DNA of 64,000 nucleotides from Candidula unifasciata (GCA_905116865.2 CAJHNH020000786.1:55001-119000), one strand, 5' to 3'; shown: positions 11,901 to 21,926, numbered from the stretch's first letter. Numbers and translations are program-made. Notes: a model not told the origin generated them from the letters alone.

Positions 11901-14900
11901 ACACCTTCCTCTTTTCTTTTTCCTCTTTCACCTTTTCTTTGTCCTTTTTCCTTCTTAATTTTTTTTCTTTCGCATTTTACTTTAATAAAGTGCTTTGGAA
12001 AGATGTGAGGATCTTCTTTGTGCTCTTCCTACTGTGCTGTAAATGTTGGTATTCATTCCTTAAGGTTGTTCTTGATGCCATCATTCCATTTTCTGTGTGG
12101 TCTTCCCCTTGCTTTGTGTCCAGTATATTTGTTCGGTATTGCTATCTTCTACAGCTCACTCTATATTTTCCCTATCTAATTTACCTTTGTACCTAATTCT
12201 CTTCACCCTCAGCCAACTGGGAAAACGAACCTGACAAAATTAAAAAACAAGCAGACATGGATGAAGACTGGGTCAAGTTTGCAAACACTCTTGGTCATAG
12301 AGAACTGGCTCGGCTGGACAGTAGAGGATATTTATATAGAATACCACCCCCAGGTGCAATGTGAGTGTCTGTTGTTTTCTGCTCCTTTCTTTAAGATGAG
12401 TTATGTATTTTACTATTTATTAATGCATAATCTGTTCATCACTGGCATAAGAGCTAATAGACTGAAAATGTTGGGGCATAGTGAAAGAATGTCAGATGAC
12501 AAAGAAGTAAGAAACTATACACGTGGGAGATTAATGGTCGTAGACCATGAGGCAGACCAAGAAGATGTTAGAGAGATAATGTCCAGACAGACCTGCAAAC
12601 ACTTGGTGTCACTGACTGGAAAAAGAAGGCCAACCAGAGAGATGAATGGAGACGGATGAAATCTGCAGCAATGAACCTCAAGGGCTCAGAATGCTGAAGA
12701 AGGCCAACCAGAGAGATGAATGAAGGCGGGTGATATCTGCAGCAGTAAACCTCAAGGGCTCAGAATGCTGAAGAAGAAAATCTGTGCAATAGTAAATAAC
12801 CAAAAGTAATTGACAAGTATAAATATTTGCTATCAAAAAAAGGGAAAGTGGCAGGATGATTTCTGTCACAAGTGTGATGGAAAGTTAAGGCCCGTGTGAC
12901 GAACGAACGAACGAACTAACAAACTTTATTTTTAAAGGGTTTCAAATTGGGCACGCAGGCCCGTCTGACATTCGGCCCTTCTAAGCACTCGTTTTCCGGA
13001 GTACCAATGCCTGTTATTTAAAATGCATGTTATAGATATAGAATAAAAATATACATTATAGAATATAATACATACATCATGTGTACACAATCTTACACAC
13101 TCACAGACATATATATATGCTCTCACATTCTCATACTTGCACACTCATATACAGACATACCTAAGACGTACATACATACATATATACATCTACATATATA
13201 CACAAACAGAAAAGACACACACATACATATATGGACATATATGCACACACACATTCCATACATACACACCTACACATGCATATATGCATACACACACATA
13301 CAATCACATATACAGACACCCATAACCACACATTCACACTCACATGTAAACATACATATACACATATACATACACACACCTACATCTTTACACACATACA
13401 TGCATACTTGCATACATACCTACACCCACATACTTATACATCTACAAATGCATACACACATCAACAAACATGCATACATACACACACCCACATACATGCC
13501 GACACACATTACATACATACCCACACATGCATGCATAGACACATATACAATCACCCATACAGATACTCACATACATACATACATTCACTCATGTATACAT
13601 ACATTCATACTTGCCTACATTATGTACACACATACACTCATATACAGTCACACATACTTACAACACACATATACATAAATACACACACAAACAAACTTAA
13701 ATATACATTCATATATCCACATGCATGCATACACACACACCCACAATCACACACACCCAGATAATGCATACATATATACACACATATAGATACTTTTATA
13801 CATACATACACATACATAATACATACCCACATACTTACATACATGCATACTTGCATACATTCATAAATACATACACATCCAGCTACAGATACCGACAAAC
13901 ATCCATATACATGTATAAATACACATACACCTATAGACTTACACAGATACATTTACATAGAAACATTCTCATACAAATACAGACATACATAATATATGCA
14001 CCTACATACATATATGCACACATACATACATACATGGACTACATGTACATGCATACACACATCCATACACACACTCAAATACTTAAACATGCTTTCAAAC
14101 ATACACACATCCATACATACACTCACATACTTACACACATACATACTTTCATACTTACCTAAATACACACACACATGCATGCGTACATACACACACATAC
14201 ATGCATACATACACCTACATACACTGTATCTAACATCAGGCGCCAGCTTTCTCAGTGCTAGTTTTGTGGAACCCCATGCAAGACACCTGCTGCACATTCC
14301 CATTGTGCGCCATAGATAATGCAAATGAGAATTAACTGAGCTGGCAGGGGATCTCAGCTAAAGATGTAGTGTCCAGTCTGGCTCTTATCAGCCCAACTCC
14401 AATGTATGAGTGAAAATGTCTATCAAAATTCATTTGGAACATGAGTAAGGCCCGCTAGCTGAATATACTACTCTTTGTTAAAACGTCTGTCGAGGGAAAA
14501 AATTTGAACTGTTGAGATTCAGTCCTAGATCAAGAGATTTACTCACAGCTAAGATCAGCAACATCTTCTGTGCAGGGTGTCTTGTGGTCAAATCCGGTCT
14601 CCATACATTAACATCATTGTCACCATGTTGAGGCATCGTGACAGCTACTGTCAGTCTACTGTCAGTCTACTGGTTAAGCTCAATGCAAAAAACTCAAAAT
14701 TTTAAAACTATAAATGGTGGTCCAAAGGACGTTATGTTGAGAAGCTCGCTCTCCTATGACATACGCCTGGCCAAATCAGAAGGAGCTGAAACCAAGGAGG
14801 AAACATCAAAAATGAAAGGGCAAGAAGAACACATTTCAAAACAGGATAGGAAAGGAGCGGTCTGACTTGGAGGGAAAAAAGCATTAAGCCCAGAGACAGC

Positions 14901-17900
14901 GCAAATAACAGAACTTTAGCCGTGAAAGTGGTGCAAATAAACAAGACTACAAATATAGCCACAGACTGTTGGCAGCATCGGCTAGCTAGCAACAGGTTGA
15001 ACATGGTTGAGTTTTTTTTTTTTTTTTTTAATAAAAGGAATTGGAATCGAGAACCGACCAGTCTACACGTGGTTGCCCTAGACAGGTTATCTGAGATAAC
15101 ACCTGTAGATAAAGAGACAAAGAGGAGACCCCATTTGCCCATGAGGCAGGAAACAAGAATTGCACACAAGTAAGCCAGTAAAACAGATGTACACACAAAA
15201 CTCAGGTCCTGGTACTAGACCAAGTCCAAGTAGATGAACAGTGAGGACTTTCCATTGGAATTCATAGTTGGTAAACGCACACACAAAAAGGGAGAGGGCA
15301 GGGTGGAGGACTATACATTCTGATTATAAGTCAGATGGTTTGAACATCATTTCTTTATTTCAAATTACTACTTCTATAAATATTTTATATCTGCCATGTT
15401 CATGTAAGAATTAAGAATTAATTGCGTAGAAAGTTGTTTAGTTTTTCTTATCTTTACAACAGTAGTCATTTAATCATCGATATCAAGTCCAACACTTCTG
15501 GATTTTAACTGTAATTTTCTTGTTTTCTCCGATACTATATATTTCTGTTTGTTTAATAGTTCATATCTTCATAACTAAGGATTGTCGGCAATATGTTAAG
15601 TAAGTTCAGGTTAATTTATTATGTTTAGAATTTAAAAGTTACTTATCTTCAAACAAAGGATGCCATGAATAATTTGCACAAAAATCAAGAAAGATCCTAA
15701 TGGATGAAAATTTCTAGAATTTCTAGTGTATACAATAGCCACATATTTCTTATGTTGTGTGTGTGTTTGTGTGTGTGTGTCTGGCGCAAGTTCATTTTGT
15801 GTGTGCATTTGTGTGCACAGATATAAGACAAAATTTTACTTTTCTTTTAAAGATTTGTTTCCCTTCCTTGATTGCATTAACTATTATTTACTATTTAGTG
15901 TCCACACTAATAAAGTGAAAGCTTCGGTAGAATTTCCTGGTCTCCAAGTCCAAATATCAACAGATGAAGGCAATACATGGACTCATATACCTCCAGAAGG
16001 TATAAGCAAACAAGCTGAGGAAAAAATTATACTTCGCACAAAGTGAGTGTAAAATTATTTTAAGCTCAGCCATTTAATTATTTTGATCATGAAAAGGTAA
16101 CTTACTGCTTCATTTTGTGTGCATAGAGGTGTTATGGCTTTTCAGTCATGGACTTCTTCTGTCTTTCCTTTCCTCTTGTAGCATAGGCTACTCAACCAAT
16201 GCACACAGTCCTATTGTATCATGTGTAACTTCCTGCAGCTCTCTTTTCCACACTTCCTTTATCTGTCAACTAAAGCCTTATAAGGAAAGTGAAGAACAAC
16301 AACATTTAACCAACCATAAATAGGCTTGATGAAGGAAGTTTGCAGTGAAGCTGAAAACCAAATCCCATACTTCAGCTTCACAATCTTAGTCACATTTATA
16401 AAGGGATAGGGGTCAGTTGGCCAAGGGCCTATTCTCTATTGTAGGGTTAACTCTTTGGGTCCCACAATGTTTTGCAGCAAACACCTAGAAGAAGAACCTA
16501 TCATTATGAAATTTCCCAACAATGAAACTTTTAAACACACTAAATACACAGCAGACGTGGTCACTAGGGAAGCCAGGTTTCTTTAGGTTACTCTAGCCAA
16601 AGACAATATATATGTAAGCAGACTGCACTATGGCTGGGCTATATAGAAAAGTGTTTATCATAGATCATGTGTTGCTTGGGACTGAAGAGTTAATGACAGA
16701 AGAGGAAAAAAACTAACATGTGCATTGTGGAAATGAATAAAATGATATCTGAAGACCATATTTCAGGTGGAGGGTAGTGAGTCTTTAACACTTCTTGTCC
16801 TGCATTTTCATACAAGCTTCCTCCACTTACTATGTTTATGTTTCCACCTAACACATTGAAAAGTAAATGTAGTCCTGTGCCTGTGCTCAGTAGAATGGCA
16901 AAAGTAGAAATGCTCACCTATGATAATTTAGAAAGAGAAATACAAAAGCCTGATATTGCACACATAAATACTTTTCTTATGGCATTTGAATTTTAACTGA
17001 ATAACCACTTGAAATCAGTATTGTAAATATTTTGTCAAAATAGAAACAGATGTATGTGATTTCCTATTTCACTTCTCAACTCAGCAACAGCACATGTCAC
17101 ATGGGTCACACATAGAAAGACCACAATGTCTTTGGATAAAAATCTGACACTCAGCTTAAAAATTTTTAGTTTAAAATGTGACATCACACCAATATTTTGA
17201 GCTGAAAATGGGATATGGCAAATCAGTTTAATTCTCCCCCTCCCCCCCCCCCTCCACCCCCCGTCCCCTTTTTTTTCTAGGTTACCAGGGGGAAGGGTTA
17301 ATTATTCATTGCAGGCATTAAAAGTATGTAAAACTATGGAATCCAAAAAGGTCCCAAGTATGACAATAAATATGTATAGTATTTGGAGCTTATCCCTAGA
17401 TTTTCATAATACAGGACAACTGTAGTTATTTTTGATTTACCAACAGAACGGCTGGGGCGCACCCAGAAAATGGAACTGTCCCAATGAAAGGAACTGTCAA
17501 AGAGAAAATAGGTTGTATGGTCATCCTAGTCACACATTGCAAAGGAAACCTATATCATTTTAAAACGTCAACTGCATATCTTTTACATGACATATAAAAA
17601 AAACCATCCCAGCATGTGTCAACTGATTGTGGTTTTATCTAGCATCTTTATGTTCAGTAGTTTAAATTTTCCCCCTAAAAGGCTATTGCTCATACCATTG
17701 CTGAAATCAATGCCTGTAACTAAATTAAACTCGGACTTCAGGAATTATGTAACTGAATTTATAAACATTTAGCCACAGATGGTGCATATTATGGTATTAC
17801 GAGCCAATTAATGATAAAATACTTTATTAATAAGATTTTGAAAGCTAAAATAGCCCAAATGCTGCATCCAGGCTTAAGGGTTGCGAGTCCGACTCGTAAT

Positions 17901-19974
17901 TCCAACGTACTGCGATCAAAACCCACTGCTGGCTGCATGGATTCTTTTTGTGGTATGTGGTGTCGCAAGTCAACCCAGCCTAAAATGGGTACCAGGATGG
18001 ATGTCCTGGGGAAGCAAGAATGGCCGGCGTAATTCTGACCACATTACCCACCCAGTGCCGATTGGTCCGTAAAATATATTTGATGTTTTTCACATATGCC
18101 TAAGGGCGTGAAAAGGGATCTATACTTTACTAGAATAGCCTAAATTCCAGTATTTTTTTAACTAGAGGCAGGTATCAGACTTGGCTGACACCTTTCTGTC
18201 TCTCCAGACAATAGTATTATATTGTGCTATAGGGAGAATATATGGTTAATAGTCCAGGACAATCGGTAGGCAGGCCAAACAATTTCTTGAGGCCTCAGAG
18301 ATGTGGTTTTACAGAATAAGGCTTAAAATACCTTTTGATAGCCAAAAAGAGCAACCAAGAGGTTTTGAAAGAGGTGGGAGCTTGAAGACAACTTATCACA
18401 AACATCAGGATGAGACAGTCATCATTTTTCAGCCTTGTTATGAGAAGAGGGTAAATGGAACATGTTTGTGACCACTGGAAAGTTCTGTGGAAGGAGGGAT
18501 AGAGAAAGACAATGAGAGAAGATTCTTGACAGTCTTGTTGCATGGCCTGGAGGTGTAACAGCACATAAAGTTATACATGCTGCAGGGGATTGTGGAGAGG
18601 CACGGTCGCTTGCGCCAGTCAGCAAAACACCTGATGATGATGATAGGGAATAATGGAAGTACAGTCCATGGCAAGGGCAAGCATGACTAGCAATACCCAA
18701 GAGCATTAACAAAAGTCTTCTACAATTAGAGCACGGGATTTCAGGACTGATCTTCCCGTCTGTTGTAACATACTTCTCATTTGCTCAGCTCTCAACCTAT
18801 CTGCAGTACTTTTCTTCTTTATCCTTATTCCCTTCCTAATTTTCACCCTCTAAACTCAACATGATTTTTTGACATCCTGTTCTGACAAATCTACTTCAAT
18901 ACCTGTATCATTCATGTCCCTCTTGCACATATCTTTATATCATTGTAGAGGCTGTCTTTGACATCTTCTACCCATCTGTAATTCATCATAGGGGATGACC
19001 TTAGGGACTCTACCATCCTGCAAGTATGTCCTAGTCTTCTGAGGCTTCACGGGCTAAGTTCTATGAGAAAACTGTCTTTTCGATACCTCAGTTTTTAAGA
19101 TATTGTCTTACCAGTGAATGCTAAGTATTTTTCATATGTACTGCACGTGAAAGGTATCTAGCTGTTTCTTCTGGTATGGAAAAGTACACCGGGTTTCACC
19201 ACCATAAAGAAGAGTGCTGAGAATACATGCTTGATAGACAAGGGTTTTATGAAGTTCCTGCTCTACATAGTTTACAAAGTCTGGGCAGTTCTGTCATGAC
19301 CATTGCAGCATGATCCCTTGCTCTGCCTGCCAGGTTTGCTCCAAAGGAAAGGTTAACACTAGTGTGTCTGGGGTAAGATGTGCTGTAGAGGCTGCTGATT
19401 AAGAAAAGCAGTGCACACCAGTTCACCTGTTGGAGCTTAGCTCCTAGACCAGCTGCAAGCCAAGGCCAAGGAGGGCCTGGTCTGATCCACCATAACATAA
19501 TTTTCAGGTTACATTTTTTTTTTTTTTTTAAACTAGAAAAGGGGTTGATATCCTCCCCAGTGTGATCCACCACCCAAAGCACTGGCACAGTGAAAGATAT
19601 CAGGATTGGTTTATGCACCCCAGCATTTGACTTTAGCAGAGAACAGATAGTACTGACTACTGTTATATGGTAGCTCATTTATATCTGACTTAGACCTGAC
19701 AACATGTATCATGCTTATTAGTAACTAAAACCACAAACTTAATGTTACCTTCACATAGTATCCTCCATCTTTATGACTGTAATGGAGTGCATTTGTGCAT
19801 GCATATCTTCATTTTTATTAGTCCAGATTTAAAATATACACTCTGCTAAATATATGTTTATTTCCTATTATCCATTTTAGAGCAGCAGCTAGTGATCGCT
19901 ACAGTAGGATTGTCCATTTGGATTACCAAGGCGGAAAACCTGGTCTTTCAGCTAAGTCATTCAAGAAATTATAA
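836..19974 (+). CDS. beta-N-acetylhexosaminidase, chitobiase-type GH20 (C-terminal part, 8 exons)
   Basis: Exons are 836-992, 2511-2728, 4376-4460, 6781-7018, 11579-11683, 12213-12360, 15899-16042 and 19881-19974. All have GT/AG borders and compatible phases, giving about 395 residues ending at TAA 19972-19974. The order matches the second half of bacterial chitobiases: the HYGGDEV catalytic motif (Asp general/stabilising residue plus Glu acid), AWEDGL and YAWNN sugar-site tryptophans, [19 protein letters not shown] and [14 protein letters not shown]-terminal Ig-like chitobiase domain ([11 protein letters not shown]) follows. The family removes terminal GlcNAc from chitobiose or glycans by substrate-assisted catalysis. 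The first base of exon 836 completes a codon begun upstream, so the N-terminal domains and any signal peptide are outside the window. The introns are loaded with retroelements, but the reading frame is intact, so the gene is probably active. Family assignment is firm; the exact substrate is not known. Confidence 0.93.
993..2510. other. hexosaminidase intron
   Basis: The intron is AT-rich. It holds a one-sided fragment starting TTAACTCGTTGAGTCCC at about 1713, related to the TTAA-bordered MITE family at 26019, and a copy of family A at 1950-2110. Nothing coding is seen. Confidence 0.5.
1950..2110 (+). repeat. dispersed repeat family A, copy 2
   Basis: It shares TCTGCCTGAG, AACAGTCTGCATACAAAT and AGTCAGATCTGTAAAA with copies at 15110, 31990 and 49440. 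It is diverged. Confidence 0.6.
2511..2728 (+). CDS. GH20 hexosaminidase exon with catalytic Asp-Glu
   Basis: The acceptor is ttgcag|ACT. The catalytic HYGGDEV motif lies near 2517-2537, with Asp at 2529-2531 and Glu at 2532-2534, followed by AAWEDGLL. The donor is AA|GTAACA after 2728 (phase 2). An earlier GT at 2713 was rejected because it breaks phase with the next exon. Confidence 0.92.
3679..3764. repeat. (TC)n microsatellite
   Basis: About 86 bp of CT dinucleotides with two short T-rich interruptions. It immediately precedes LINE 3' fragments. Confidence 0.95.
3775..3980 (+). mobile_element. LINE 3'-end fragment with (GAT)n tail
   Basis: The frame reads [20 protein letters not shown] and [10 protein letters not shown], the typical C-terminal block of non-LTR reverse transcriptase proteins (RGRP-x-L-D-G...RDLWR). 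It ends in ATAATGATGATGAGGATGAT. It is 5'-truncated and broken. Confidence 0.65.
3985..4235 (+). mobile_element. LINE family C 3'-end fragment
   Basis: It encodes [19 protein letters not shown], then [20 protein letters not shown] and [16 protein letters not shown] with a stop. A GHVMR motif followed by a late tryptophan-rich block is typical of LINE C-termini. The same family recurs at 21290-21960 and, reversed, at 63790-64000. Confidence 0.7.
4376..4460 (+). CDS. GH20 hexosaminidase exon (YAWNN strand)
   Basis: This is an 85-nt exon between tttctcag and GTATTT. It starts with the base completing Asn and encodes [11 protein letters not shown] and YTFANAGYK, ending in phase 0. The tryptophan of AWNN lines the GlcNAc pocket in this family. 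It is too short to stand out as an open reading frame. Confidence 0.88.
5112..5505. repeat. local tandem duplication, unit about 197 bp, two copies
   Basis: Unit 1 (5112-5308) and unit 2 (5309-5505) share AATCTGGCTGGACTTTCTCG, AATAAGGATGCAGGTGAAGT and AGAGTCTGATTCTCATTT in the same order, with about 90% identity by eye. Confidence 0.9.
5900..6330 (-). mobile_element. LINE C-terminal remnant
   Basis: The minus strand reads [31 protein letters not shown] and, after breaks, [14 protein letters not shown]. The pattern R-V/I-x-RM-x(3-5)-R-x-P-x-x-AM is typical of the region after the RT domain of non-LTR elements. It contains many stops. Confidence 0.5.
6440..6620 (-). mobile_element. RNase H LINE family B, 3'-end fragment with (CTCAA)n tail
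   Basis: The tandem TTGAG at 6440-6461 abuts TTGACATCACAGCACTCGGG, whose reverse complement encodes the CPEC zinc-knuckle end of the ORF. The same junction is at 24925; the body continues at 29035 and 33720. Confidence 0.7.
6781..7018 (+). CDS. GH20 hexosaminidase exon ([11 protein letters not shown])
   Basis: The acceptor is attgcag|GTT. It encodes [29 protein letters not shown] and [10 protein letters not shown]. The conserved Tyr in TYFDH helps position the substrate acetamido group in the family. The donor is GAAG|GTCAGT after 7018 (phase 1). A TTAA-bordered repeat begins about 28 bp after the donor. Confidence 0.92.
7046..7252. mobile_element. possible TTAA-bordered MITE
   Basis: It begins TTAACTCTTTCCCTACCAGG and ends CAACAGGTTAA. 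The TTAA borders and first bases match the other TTAA elements, but the inverted repeat is weak. It starts 28 bp after a splice donor. Confidence 0.35.
7672..8645 (-). mobile_element. retroelement 3' end (repeat E) with long TG-rich 3' region
   Basis: Reverse-strand reading gives TG/TCTG-rich DNA, then GGCCTGCGTGTCTAATTTG, ACCCTTTGAAAATAAAG and TTTGTTC. The same end is present at 12900 (minus) and at 45150-45251 (plus), where it follows an endonuclease/RT LINE. I infer that these are 5'-truncated copies sharing a 3' UTR. Confidence 0.5.
7865..8640. repeat. degenerate (CA)n/(GACA)n array
   Basis: Nearly 800 bp of ACACAC, CAGACA and CACACAGA variants. Every frame is open by composition only, so its apparent ORFs (Cys/Val or His/Thr rich) are not genes. 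Confidence 0.95.
8951..8991. repeat. (TTAG)n tract, tail of the adjacent LINE
   Basis: About ten TTAG units directly abut the 3' end of the minus-strand RT/RNase H LINE, so on the element strand it is a (CTAA)n tail. Confidence 0.9.
8983..10700 (-). mobile_element. non-LTR retrotransposon (RT plus RNase H), 5'-truncated, one in-frame stop
   Basis: Reverse-strand ORFs in one frame encode an RT C-terminal half ([36 protein letters not shown]) and a thumb region. An RNase H domain follows with YTDGS, MEVMAV, SDS and [18 protein letters not shown], covering the D-E-D-H/D active-site residues. It ends with a CPECNDD knuckle. A single TAA at 9607-9609 separates RT from RNase H without shifting the frame. 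The 5' half is missing beyond about 10700. RNase H at the C-terminus suggests the I/Ingi-like superfamily; the clade is inferred. A second 3' copy lies at 47455. Confidence 0.88.
10870..11220 (+). mobile_element. LINE family D 3'-end fragment containing a minisatellite
   Basis: The left flank AAGGCAGACCAAG and right flank AGAGAGATGAATGGAGACGG match consecutive parts of the LINE fragment at 12430-12780. The segment between them is replaced by the 44-bp array. Confidence 0.65.
10888..11151. repeat. 44-bp minisatellite, 6 copies
   Basis: Units start GACAGTGRAAGGATAATATA at 10888, 10932, 10976, 11020, 11064 and 11108, differing mainly at one A/G. High identity implies recent expansion. Confidence 0.95.
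11579..11683 (+). CDS. GH20 hexosaminidase exon (end of barrel)
   Basis: The acceptor is ctttag|GA. Phase 1 joins to give Gly, then [35 protein letters not shown]-x3-R and FPR-x3-AER-W are hallmarks of the last barrel strands of GH20. The donor is GCAG|GTACGG. Confidence 0.92.
11710..11960. repeat. TTC/TCC-rich low-complexity tract
   Basis: An irregular pyrimidine-rich stretch of TTC, CTCC and TTTTC units on the plus strand, beginning about 27 bp after the splice donor at 11684. Serine/phenylalanine-rich translations here are compositional. Confidence 0.85.
11995..12140 (-). mobile_element. LINE C-terminal remnant
   Basis: The minus strand encodes [20 protein letters not shown], the RGRP-x-x-W-x-DGIK motif of non-LTR C-termini. 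A sister fragment is at 35255-35430. Confidence 0.6.
12213..12360 (+). CDS. GH20 hexosaminidase exon (linker to C-terminal domain)
   Basis: The acceptor is cctcag|CC. It encodes [28 protein letters not shown] and [10 protein letters not shown]. The strong donor is AAT|GTGAGT after 12360 (phase 2). A GT at 12354 was rejected because the PPPGAI continuation matches the family and the phase of the next exon. Confidence 0.9.
12430..12780 (+). mobile_element. LINE family D 3'-end fragment
   Basis: It encodes [51 protein letters not shown], then ends in CTGAAGAAG-type sequence. The terminal 60 bp are repeated once (12655-12775). Related copies are at 10870 and, reversed, 52490-53040. Confidence 0.7.
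12897..12985 (-). mobile_element. repeat E 3' end with (TTCG)n-type tail
   Basis: It is the reverse of GGGCCTGCGTGCCCAATTTG, ACCCTTTAAAAATAAAG, TTTGTT and a GTTCGTTCG tail. It lies directly left of the TACA array, as at 7672. Confidence 0.6.
13080..14225. repeat. degenerate (TACA)n/(CACA)n array, about 1.1 kb
   Basis: It consists of CATACATA, CACACATA and ACATATAC variants throughout. The Thr/His/Ile-rich open frames are a consequence of the repeat. Confidence 0.95.
15110..15285 (+). repeat. dispersed repeat family A, copy 3
   Basis: It contains CATGAGGCAGGAAACAAGAA, AGCCAGTAAAACAGATGTAC, CCAAGTCCAAGTAGATG and GACTTTCCATTGGAATTCAT, which align in order with copies at 31990 and 49440. Confidence 0.7.
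15899..16042 (+). CDS. GH20 hexosaminidase exon (chitobiase C-terminal domain)
   Basis: The acceptor is tttag|T and the donor AA|GTGAGT. It encodes [20 protein letters not shown], then [12 protein letters not shown] and EEKIILRTK. This is the first half of the C-terminal immunoglobulin-like chitobiase domain, which packs against the barrel in bacterial homologues. Confidence 0.9.
16447..16693. mobile_element. TTAA-flanked MITE, 247 bp
   Basis: The left end is TTAACTCTTTGGGTCCCA. The right end reads, in reverse, TTAACTCTTCAGTCCCAAGC. The TTAA at both borders and about 18-bp imperfect terminal inverted repeats suggest a piggyBac-type non-autonomous element. There is no ORF. Confidence 0.7.
17862..18128 (+). 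mobile_element. tRNA-derived SINE family S (subfamily with tRNA-like head)
   Basis: The body AGTCAACCCAGCCTAAAATG, GTGCCGATTGGTCCGTAAAA and TATGCCTAAGGGCGTGAAAA matches the other family S copies. The head portion is shared with the reversed copy at 30560-30830. Confidence 0.75.
18665..19240 (-). mobile_element. LINE 3' end encoding a C-terminal zinc-finger, decayed
   Basis: The minus strand contains [20 protein letters not shown] and [20 protein letters not shown], matching the better copy at 55220-55600 (EIPCNHCGRLFLTRAGLVSH). It ends in a short (ATC)n tail near 18632-18645. Stops and shifts are present. Confidence 0.65.
19881..19974 (+). CDS. GH20 hexosaminidase terminal exon
   Basis: The acceptor is ttttag|A. 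It encodes [19 protein letters not shown] and ends LSAKSFKKL with TAA at 19972-19974. RYSRIV closes the C-terminal domain as in bacterial chitobiases. Confidence 0.9.
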
Positions 19975-20042
19975 CAAGTGTTTGTCAGATGTTTTTAAGA
20001 AATTGTTGATTATTTATTATTTGAGGGATGTTGTTATTTTAT

Positions 20043-20048
20043 ATTAAA
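20043..20048 (+). promoter_or_regulatory. possible polyadenylation signal of hexosaminidase gene
   Basis: ATTAAA, the commonest variant of AATAAA, lies about 70 bp after the stop codon in AT-rich sequence. Position and sequence fit, but no transcript evidence is available. Confidence 0.4.
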
Positions 20049-20374
20049 ATATGCAAGAAACTTTGCATGGTGAATGCTATACATGTTTGATTTATTTTTT
20101 TATTATTTGTATTTAAGCCATGATTTGTTCTTATGCTACTTAAAACCATCAAGCCAAGTATGATATATCCTTCTATCCCATATAAAGTGATCTGACAATA
20201 AGGTGCCAGGAAAGGCAAAGTAAGGTGCCCATTATTGTTATAGATTCTTTTTTAGTAGCCCCGCTAACAGAGGTGGCAGTTAATATAAGATTCATCTATC
20301 ATCCGTTCCTGTGGATTGTCGTGCCACTTCAGTACAAAGGAGAGACTATACAGGCATAGTAACAAACATTTAAA

Positions 20375-20622
20375 AAAATATGATAAGGACCCCTTTCCAT
20401 GCCTCCAGGCGTACTGGGCATATAGGGTTGGACCTATGTTTTATAGACCAGTCAGTACTCTGTGGGTGATGTGGACAACATCATGCCAGCTGAATTTACT
20501 TCACAGGTCTTTAGCCAGATTAAGGCTGGCTCAACCTGGCAACCAAGGTCATTTTTTTTTAAAGTCGGGCTCCATCAGGTCCTGAACCCACGACTAGCTG
20601 CTACATCCAGGGAGCTCCCGAA
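20375..20622 (-). mobile_element. tRNA-derived SINE family S
   Basis: The reverse strand starts GGGAGCTCCCTGGATGTAGC, carries a B-box-like GTGGGTTCAGGACC, and the family body (GCCTTAATCTGGC, ACATAGGTCCAACCC). It is complete or nearly so. Confidence 0.75.
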
Positions 20623-20687
20623 AGGTAATATATGAGAATGTTAAAGAACTATGCATGAGTCATGAATATAATAGGAAATTGAAATAC

Positions 20688-20850
20688 CTGTCGACAAACG
20701 CAGGTCAACCCAGCCAGAAATGTGTACCAAGAAATAAACAGAGAAGTAAAAGCAGCCAGCAGAATCTTATTCTCATTAGCTGTAGAGTTGATTGGTCCAT
20801 ACAAATTTGGCTCCAGCCCTAAATCCCAAATGTACCATGGCATTTTACTG
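20688..20850 (+). mobile_element. SINE family S, partial
   Basis: GTCAACCCAGCCAGAAATG, GTTGATTGGTCCATACAAAT and CCAGCCCTAAATCCC match the family body. The tRNA-like head is missing. Confidence 0.55.
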
Positions 20851-21289
20851 GGTTTAAAAAAAAATAGAATGGACAGCATTTCTAATTGATATGATTATCT
20901 CATAAATTAATAAGTTAACATAAAAATATGGTAGATGACTAGAAACCTTAAGACAAAGCATGAAATTAAGGTCTGCTGTTAGATAACTTCTAAATAAACT
21001 GGTCAACAAAACATGAATTGAATATCTGCTAAGCTACTGTAAACTAATAACATATCATTAGTAACATCCCGTGTATTCAAAAGTGGCAGTAGATCTTTCA
21101 CAGATTATTTGAATGAAGGCAGACCATCCACCTCCCACATGGACCAAACTAAATGCAATAAATCAGATGTAAAAAAAAAAAAAAGTAGAGATCACTTTTC
21201 ATGCCTATAGGCGCATTGGGCATATTGGAAGAGCTCCCAGTGTTAGAGAGGATAAAGTAGCAGACTACACAGCACAGAAGAAATGGTGG

Positions 21290-21926
21290 GGCTGAGAAAT
21301 AATAAAAGGAAAACTAAGATCATGACAAACGGTCCAAACCAACAACCAGTGACCATAAATAACCAAACACTTTAAAATGCAGAACAGTTCACATGTCTTG
21401 GCAGTGTGGTGTCTCTCTTGGGAGGGACAGAAGAAGACATACAATCACGCTTGTACAAAGCTACAGCCACTTTTGGAAGGATGAGGCAAATCTGGAAATC
21501 TAACAGTTACTGCAGAGGAACAAATCTCTGACTATATGAGAGCATCATTTTCACAGTTCTTCTTTATGGAGCAAAGCTTTGGAGAATGACCAAAAAGAGG
21601 ATGCGCACAAGGTGTCCACCACACATGCTTATGTAGAAAAATCAAAATGTTCTGGCCAGATACATCTCAAAACACTAAACTACTTCAAGTCACAAACTAA
21701 GAAGCTCTAGACAATAAAGAGAAGATGCAAATGGCTTGGCCACGTTATGAGAATGAATCCTGATATACCTGCCAAAACAGCTCTCATTAGCACACAAGAG
21801 GGAAAGAGAAAGAATGACGCTCAAAAACAACATTTCGATAAACGATGGAAAGTGAACTGAGTGCTGCATTTCTAACATGGAAAATTGCACTGAAGCCACA
21901 TGTGCCATTAGGCATAAATAGAACTT

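Larger units (their letters stand above)
12361..15898. other. hexosaminidase intron (3.5 kb)
   Basis: It holds a LINE family D fragment (12430-12780), a repeat E end (12900), a long TACA/CACA array (13080-14225) and family A (15110-15285). 14230-15100 and 15290-15720 show nothing I recognise. Confidence 0.55.
16043..19880. other. last hexosaminidase intron (3.8 kb)
   Basis: It contains a TTAA MITE (16447-16693), a C-rich tract near 17238-17270, a SINE (17862-18128), a zinc-finger LINE 3' end (18665-19240) and T-rich sequence. No extra exon is needed: phases of the flanking exons match. Confidence 0.6.

Noticed and set aside
12354..12355. Splice donor CAG|GTGCAA at 12354
   Set aside because: The GTGAGT seven bases later is a much better donor and gives the conserved PPPGAI and correct phase.
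13079..14162. Thr/His/Ile-rich ORFs of up to 199 codons
   Set aside because: They result from the TACA/CACA array.
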